Below, piece after piece: positions 60,000-64,000 of a DNA stretch of 64,000 nt; position 1 is the stretch's first letter; each line of letters starts with the position of its first letter. A program made the position numbers and the translations under genes. The notes under the pieces were generated by a model. That model saw only the letters and a list, made by a program, of their open reading frames with translations, made no database searches and had not been told where the DNA came from. The stretch is from Maylandia zebra (lineage: Eukaryota > Chordata > Actinopteri > Cichliformes > Cichlidae). The stretch lies in assembly GCF_041146795.1 (NCBI RefSeq), contig NC_135173.1, forward strand, positions 54,066,365 to 54,130,364, given 5' to 3'.

Positions 60000-60690
60000 C
60001 TGGCAACAATTCTTACTGATGAACTAACCCTAGACAGAGATGTAATTGAAGATGTAATTGATTGTCTTACCATTATTTGGGCTTTTATTTGAAATATGAT
60101 CAGTTTATTTTAATGAAAAGGCCAGATAGGTTTAAATTTGTTGTAATTAGACCATTACATAGTCAACCTTTGTTTGATTCAGATGCCTTAGATGGTCATA
60201 GACCAATTTCTCACCTTTTTTTAATTGCAAAAATTCACGAGTTGTTTTGAAACAGCTTTGCGATCACATCAATGGTTTATTTGAAGACTTCCAGCCACAG
60301 TTTAACATTCTAATTACACGACTGCCTTAACACTACATTAAATTGATTAATAGACTCAACTGGCCTATCTCAAATTCTAAATGAGCCCACCCATCATCTT
60401 AATCACACTCTCAGTCTTGTCATGACACATGGTAGAGAAATGGAAATCCTTCCTTTGTCTAAGAATTTCTTAATAACCTATTATCAGACTTTTCTGAAAA
60501 CTGTGTGAGATGCTTCTAGTTCATCCAAAACACCACAGCCAGAGCGCTACCCATGACTATCCAGACACTCTTTTTTTATAAGATTGTATTTAAAACTTTC
60601 TTTTTCCATAAAGTTTTTAGTCAGGGTAGATTAGGTGACCCCTCCTTTAGTTATGTCAGATGCTGTTAAACTGTCTTCTCTCTCCTATAG
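60000..60690 (+). mobile_element. Decayed LINE fragments (L2-like)
   Basis: Recognisable but broken pieces of a non-LTR retrotransposon. A reverse-transcriptase start segment (DGHRPISHLFLIAKI, about 60190-60240) is followed by an endonuclease-end-like segment (THHLNHTLSLVMTHG, about 60388-60432), then the 3' polyprotein end and the non-coding tail (about 60530-60670). Stops and frameshifts interrupt all of it. Not functional. Confidence 0.55.
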
Positions 60691-60726
60691 TTTGTTTTTT
60701 TATTTCTATGCTCTTCTTTTTCTCCT

Positions 60727-60780
60727 GCCAGTCTGATCACCACGGTAGTGTGCAGATACTACCATGGTGATCAGACTGGC
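60727..60780. repeat. Near-perfect hairpin (23-bp stem, 8-nt loop)
   Basis: GCCAGTCTGATCACCACGGTAGT (arm 60727-60749) pairs with 60758-60780 at 22 of 23 positions around the loop GTGCAGAT. No flanking duplication was seen. Confidence 0.9.
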
Positions 60781-61640
60781 ACTGGAGTGCAGATAGATGC
60801 TGAGTGCTCAGCTCTTTGAGGATCAGGATCAAAAAGACATCAGACCACCTTCTTCCTTAGGTCCACCTGAGGCCTTTGTTTCATTATAGCAGAACCAGAG
60901 CTGTCATATTTATACAATTAAAAATAAATATCAGTGCAAAGATTGTTGTATTGTTTCTTTTTTATTTATGTAAAATGTTATATTACGTATACATGAATAG
61001 CTTACAATTCATTTTGTAAGTGCCAGAATTAGTAAAAAAAAAAGAAAAAAAAAAGAGTTTGGATGTTAAATAGATGTTTTACTGGACAAATGGCTCCGTC
61101 AGAAGTTCAGTGAATTTTGCAATAATTTTGAATGGTCTTTCAAAACTGTCATATCCTGATTTAGTCTGCAGCTGAGGTCAGTGATTTTCCTCCATAACTG
61201 TTATGCTGTGGGAAATGTTTGTGTTTGGCAATGCTCTCCACCAAAAGACCAGCTTCACAATACACAAGACAACAAAACAATATATAGTATATATAAAATA
61301 TGGCGGCCTCTCCTTGGTACCAAAACTATCCTGATTTTTGACAAGTCCAATGTGACCTGGGGATATTTGGCTTACTGTAACATATTGTAAATAAAGACCT
61401 AATGTGAAACCATGGAGGAGCTTTATGAGCACAATTCCAAAGACCACATAGTGTGGAAGAATATTGTAAAACACAAATATTTAAAATTAAAAAAAAAAAA
61501 GAAAAAAAGAAAGAAAAAAAAAACAAAAGGAGTGCACGTCCCTGCAGGAGTCACTGACTGCAACATCCGGACCTGGGAGAGGCAGACGTCACGCGCGAAT
61601 TGTCAATCCTGCCGAAAATAGATAAGGAGAAGAAGACGCA

Positions 61641-61660
61641 ACCTCACCTTTGGACCCATG
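61641..61660 (-). other. Possible divergent first-exon donor opposite torsin
   Basis: On the minus strand, ATG GGT CCA AAG is followed directly by a GTGAGG donor. It lies head to head with torsin exon 1a about 120 bp away. It could be the first coding exon (MGPK) of a divergent gene sharing the promoter, or chance. No partner exon was found. Confidence 0.2.
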
Positions 61661-61765
61661 ACAACCGCAGCGCCACCTTCGCCAGCTGACTGTATCGAGT
61701 TCACTCACTCCGCTCACAGGCTCCCTGCTTTTGTTTTTTTCCTACTCTGTTTTATGAAGCGGTGA
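61658..61765 (+). promoter_or_regulatory. Upstream ORF in the torsin exon 1a leader
   Basis: A 35-codon frame starts MTTAAPPSPADCIEFTHSAH and stops 12 nt before the main ATG at 61778. If the transcript begins upstream of 61658, ribosomes would meet this frame first, and reinitiation or leaky scanning would be needed. The start context (GACCCATGA) is weak. Confidence 0.45.
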
Positions 61766-61777
61766 CATTTGTGAGAA

Positions 61778-61976
61778 ATGAAGCCGAGTACGCGGCACAT
61801 TCTGCTGCTGTGGATGCTGGTGTGCTCCGGCACGACGCAGGCGATAGAGCCCATTAGCACCACCATAGCTGTCGGCATGGCTGCGGCTCTCACCGGGATT
61901 TTAGCTAGGTATCAGAACATTTTTTACTATTTCCACGAGTGCTGCCGACCAGAGTGGATTTCTTTCAACAAGACAG
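61778..61976 (+). CDS. tor1: Torsin-1 first exon, form 1a
   Basis: Encodes 66 residues and ends in phase 1 at ACAG|GTAGCA. A signal peptide (about 1-22, LLLWMLVC core) sends the protein to the ER. After cleavage, [20 protein letters not shown] forms the second hydrophobic segment that holds torsins to the lumenal membrane face. ECC and a terminal NKT sequon follow; N-glycosylation near this point is typical of torsins. Splicing to exon 2 (63493) keeps the frame and gives ...[15 protein letters not shown]. The ATG has a purine at -3. This is the more TOR1A-like of the two first exons (EPIS, ECC). Confidence 0.85.
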
Positions 61977-64000
61977 GTAGCATACCCACCAAACAGCCCT
62001 GAACCTATTCTGAACTGCACACAAACAACACCCCAACTGTCGCTAACTGCCGCTTTAACGTTAGCTGAGCGGGGGATGTGCTACATGATAAGCTAGCGAT
62101 ACGACTAGTTTATTGGTATAAACATGTATAGTGCTTTTCTCTTCTTTTCTTGTCTTTTTGCATCTTTAAACTTGATAAACATTTTTTTGCCTGCTGAGCG
62201 TAGAGCGACGCATTTGTCACGTGTTCGTGACGAATAAGGAAGTTCTGCGTTGTAGAGCAAGAAGCTAGTTGGTTTACATGTTTAGCGCGGTATCACCGTG
62301 GTGCTATGACTATTTTGCCACAGAAAACGACTCATATCCGAAATTAGTTAGTTTTAACGATGAGAGCGAGACACGTATATGTTCTTTTGCATATTTTTTT
62401 GACTGTCGGCGTGCTAGTTAAAGCATTTGATCCGATCACAACAACAGTGGTTATCGGTATAGGCGCGACTCTAGGGCGGACTATCTACAATTACTTTCGC
62501 GAAAGCTGCGATTCCAAATGGATCGCCTTCAATGCGACAGGTGAGCAGGTGCCCCGTGCAGTGTAAACATAATAGCTCTGTGCACATGGTTTGTTTGACC
62601 TCGATTAAAAGTGCAGGCAGCTGTAACGTTAATTAGTTACGTTATCGTACGGCGCCGACGTTACAGTGCTATCGGTGTGGCTTATTTTAACCCTCGAAAC
62701 TGAAAGCTAACTATCAGAGTAAAAGACTTTTAGATCACCTTTCAGCAGTGAACATTATGTAGACCCATCGGGTAACCTGATCTAAGCCAAAGACCGCCAC
62801 TGCTGCCTCTTTAAATGTGAAAGGACTGAAGGAGCTCACTGTAGATGTGTATGAATGTTTACATTAACTTTTTATCAGCCTGTAAAATGATGGAAATGTT
62901 TGCTTATGTTTGACACCACTGTTCTAGGTAGTCTTAACTGCTCATCTCGTCTCCGTGCAGTGTATGATTAAGAGGGTGTTCTAAATGAAGTTCTTCTAAA
63001 AGGCACGATGTTAGCCATTTTTTATCCTCCAAGCTGGTCAGCTTGAGGATCTGGGAGCAGCTTAAAGTACTTTGGTCACATGAACCATAAACCTAGTTGC
63101 AGCTGGAGTTTGATTCAGATCTTTTATGGCCATAATACAAATTTAATTATCCATCCGCCTTCACAGATTATCCAATGGAGAATTGGAGGTTACCCAAGCT
63201 GTCAGTGCACTTAATTAAAAAATTTTAAAGTATTTATTCAAATTTTTATCCATTCTATTTTTTAACCATTTGATCAGTTACTCTTTCTTGCACACAAAGT
63301 TTGTACTGTCCTGTCAGGTACTTGTTGATATATCTTTCCACTAACTACATGAACATATGAACTTATAAATGGTTTATGATAATGAAGAAGGTGAGACTTT
63401 TAGCAGCCCTACTGCTGTGGCTAAGGAATGCAAGAAAATAGTTTTAGACTCATACATTTAGCCGTTAATTCCTTTGACATTCTGCTGTGTAGGTCTCCGA
63501 AATGACCTGGATACCAAACTCTTTGGGCAGCACATCGCTTCACGCATCCTCTTAAAAGCTGTGAGTGGATTCATGAGCAATGAGAACCCGAAGAAGCCCC
63601 TGGTGCTCTCCCTGCACGGATGGACGGGCACAGGGAAGAACTTTGTCAGTAAGCTGATTGCTGAAAACATTTACAAGGAGGGAATGGACAGCAGCTTCGT
63701 TCATGTGTTCACATCCACACTTCACTTTCCACATCAAAGTCAAAGTGCATGCTATAAGGTACGGAGAGCCACGCATTTAGCTTTTGATTGAAACCCAGTG
63801 GTCTTGCTCTGTTTGGTCCGATTTATTCTGCTGCCTCTCTCTCCTCAGTCTCAGTTACAGCAGTGGATCAAAGGCAACGTCACAAACTGCGAACGCTCCA
63901 TGTTCATTTTTGACGAGATGGATAAGATGCATCCCGGCTTGATCGACAGCATCAAGCCCTACCTGGACTACTATGTCAAGCTGGACGGAGTTTCTTACCG
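61778..64000 (+). CDS. tor1: Torsin-1 family AAA+ ATPase, 5' part (runs off window end)
   Basis: Exons 61778-61976 or 62360-62540, then 63493-63758 and 63849 to beyond 64000. Torsins are ER-lumen/nuclear-envelope AAA+ ATPases activated by LAP1 or LULL1. The shared exon 2 begins [20 protein letters not shown], then has the torsin-type Walker A GWTGTGKN and the conserved [11 protein letters not shown]. Exon 3 has Walker [17 protein letters not shown] and continues [16 protein letters not shown] up to the window edge. Closest by recollection to TOR1A/TOR1B and not to TOR2/TOR3. Sensor motifs and the C-terminus lie outside the window, so about half the protein (roughly 330 residues expected) is missing here. 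Confidence 0.93.
61977..62359 (+). promoter_or_regulatory. tor1: Putative promoter of torsin form 1b
   Basis: Sequence between the two first exons, with CpG-containing stretches (AACGTTAGCTGAGCGG; CACGTGTTCGTGACG near 62219-62233, including a CACGTG E-box core). No TATA box is evident. The function is inferred only from its position. Confidence 0.35.
62360..62540 (+). CDS. tor1: Torsin-1 alternative first exon, form 1b
   Basis: A second complete first exon 383 bp downstream of 1a encodes 60 residues and also ends in phase 1, at ACAG|GTGAGC. It parallels 1a throughout: signal peptide ([13 protein letters not shown] core, cleavage near KA/FD), then [19 protein letters not shown] in place of ECC, and a terminal NAT sequon. 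The amino-acid sequences have diverged while layout and phase are kept, so an old exon duplication is likely. It would need its own promoter in 61977-62359. The alternative is a remnant of a tandem torsin gene that lost its downstream exons. Confidence 0.8.
62541..63492 (+). other. tor1: Torsin intron between exon 1b and exon 2
   Basis: A 0.95-kb intron ending in the acceptor CTGCTGTGTAG. No further feature is supported. Confidence 0.75.

Overview
This is vertebrate genomic DNA: coding sequence is split into short exons with consensus GT-AG splice sites, introns run to several kb, and transposons and microsatellites are dense. Every protein that can be assembled reads as teleost. A tRNA-derived SINE at about 56.26-56.56 kb resembles the AFC family of cichlids. 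A cichlid (tilapia or East African type) is therefore likely, but this is inferred from memory and not from a database search.

Layout. 1-4 kb: degenerate minisatellites, one SINE-like insertion and a tRNA-like repeat block. 4.07-5.67 kb: an intact Tc1-type transposon with an open transposase. 6.73-22.57 kb (+): agpat2, a six-exon lysophosphatidic acid acyltransferase whose two long introns hold four hAT-like insertions, including two near-identical 1.44-kb copies in direct orientation on either side of exon 2. 26.3-34.1 kb (-): egfl7, eight coding exons encoding a secreted vascular EGF-like protein, with the endothelial microRNA mir-126 in an intron. agpat2 and egfl7 converge tail to tail, the arrangement known from other vertebrates. 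34-61.6 kb: mostly non-coding or unassigned, with several exon-like segments, chiefly a phase-compatible pair at 49.3-50.9 kb (-) of unknown identity, plus hAT MITEs, a SINE and decayed LINE debris. 61.78-64.0 kb (+): the 5' half of a torsin-1 type AAA+ ATPase gene, cut by the window end. It has two separate first exons, each with its own ATG, signal peptide, hydrophobic segment and N-glycosylation sequon, and both join the shared exon 2 in the same phase.

How the genes relate. egfl7 and mir-126 are one transcription unit in endothelium. agpat2 (ER glycerolipid synthesis) and torsin (ER/nuclear envelope ATPase) are independent genes. Nothing here resembles an operon or a prokaryotic-type defence system. 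The most unusual gene structure is the duplicated torsin first exon. The most unusual structural arrangement is the transposon pair flanking the catalytic exon of agpat2. All gene models were assembled by hand from splice sites and reading phase.
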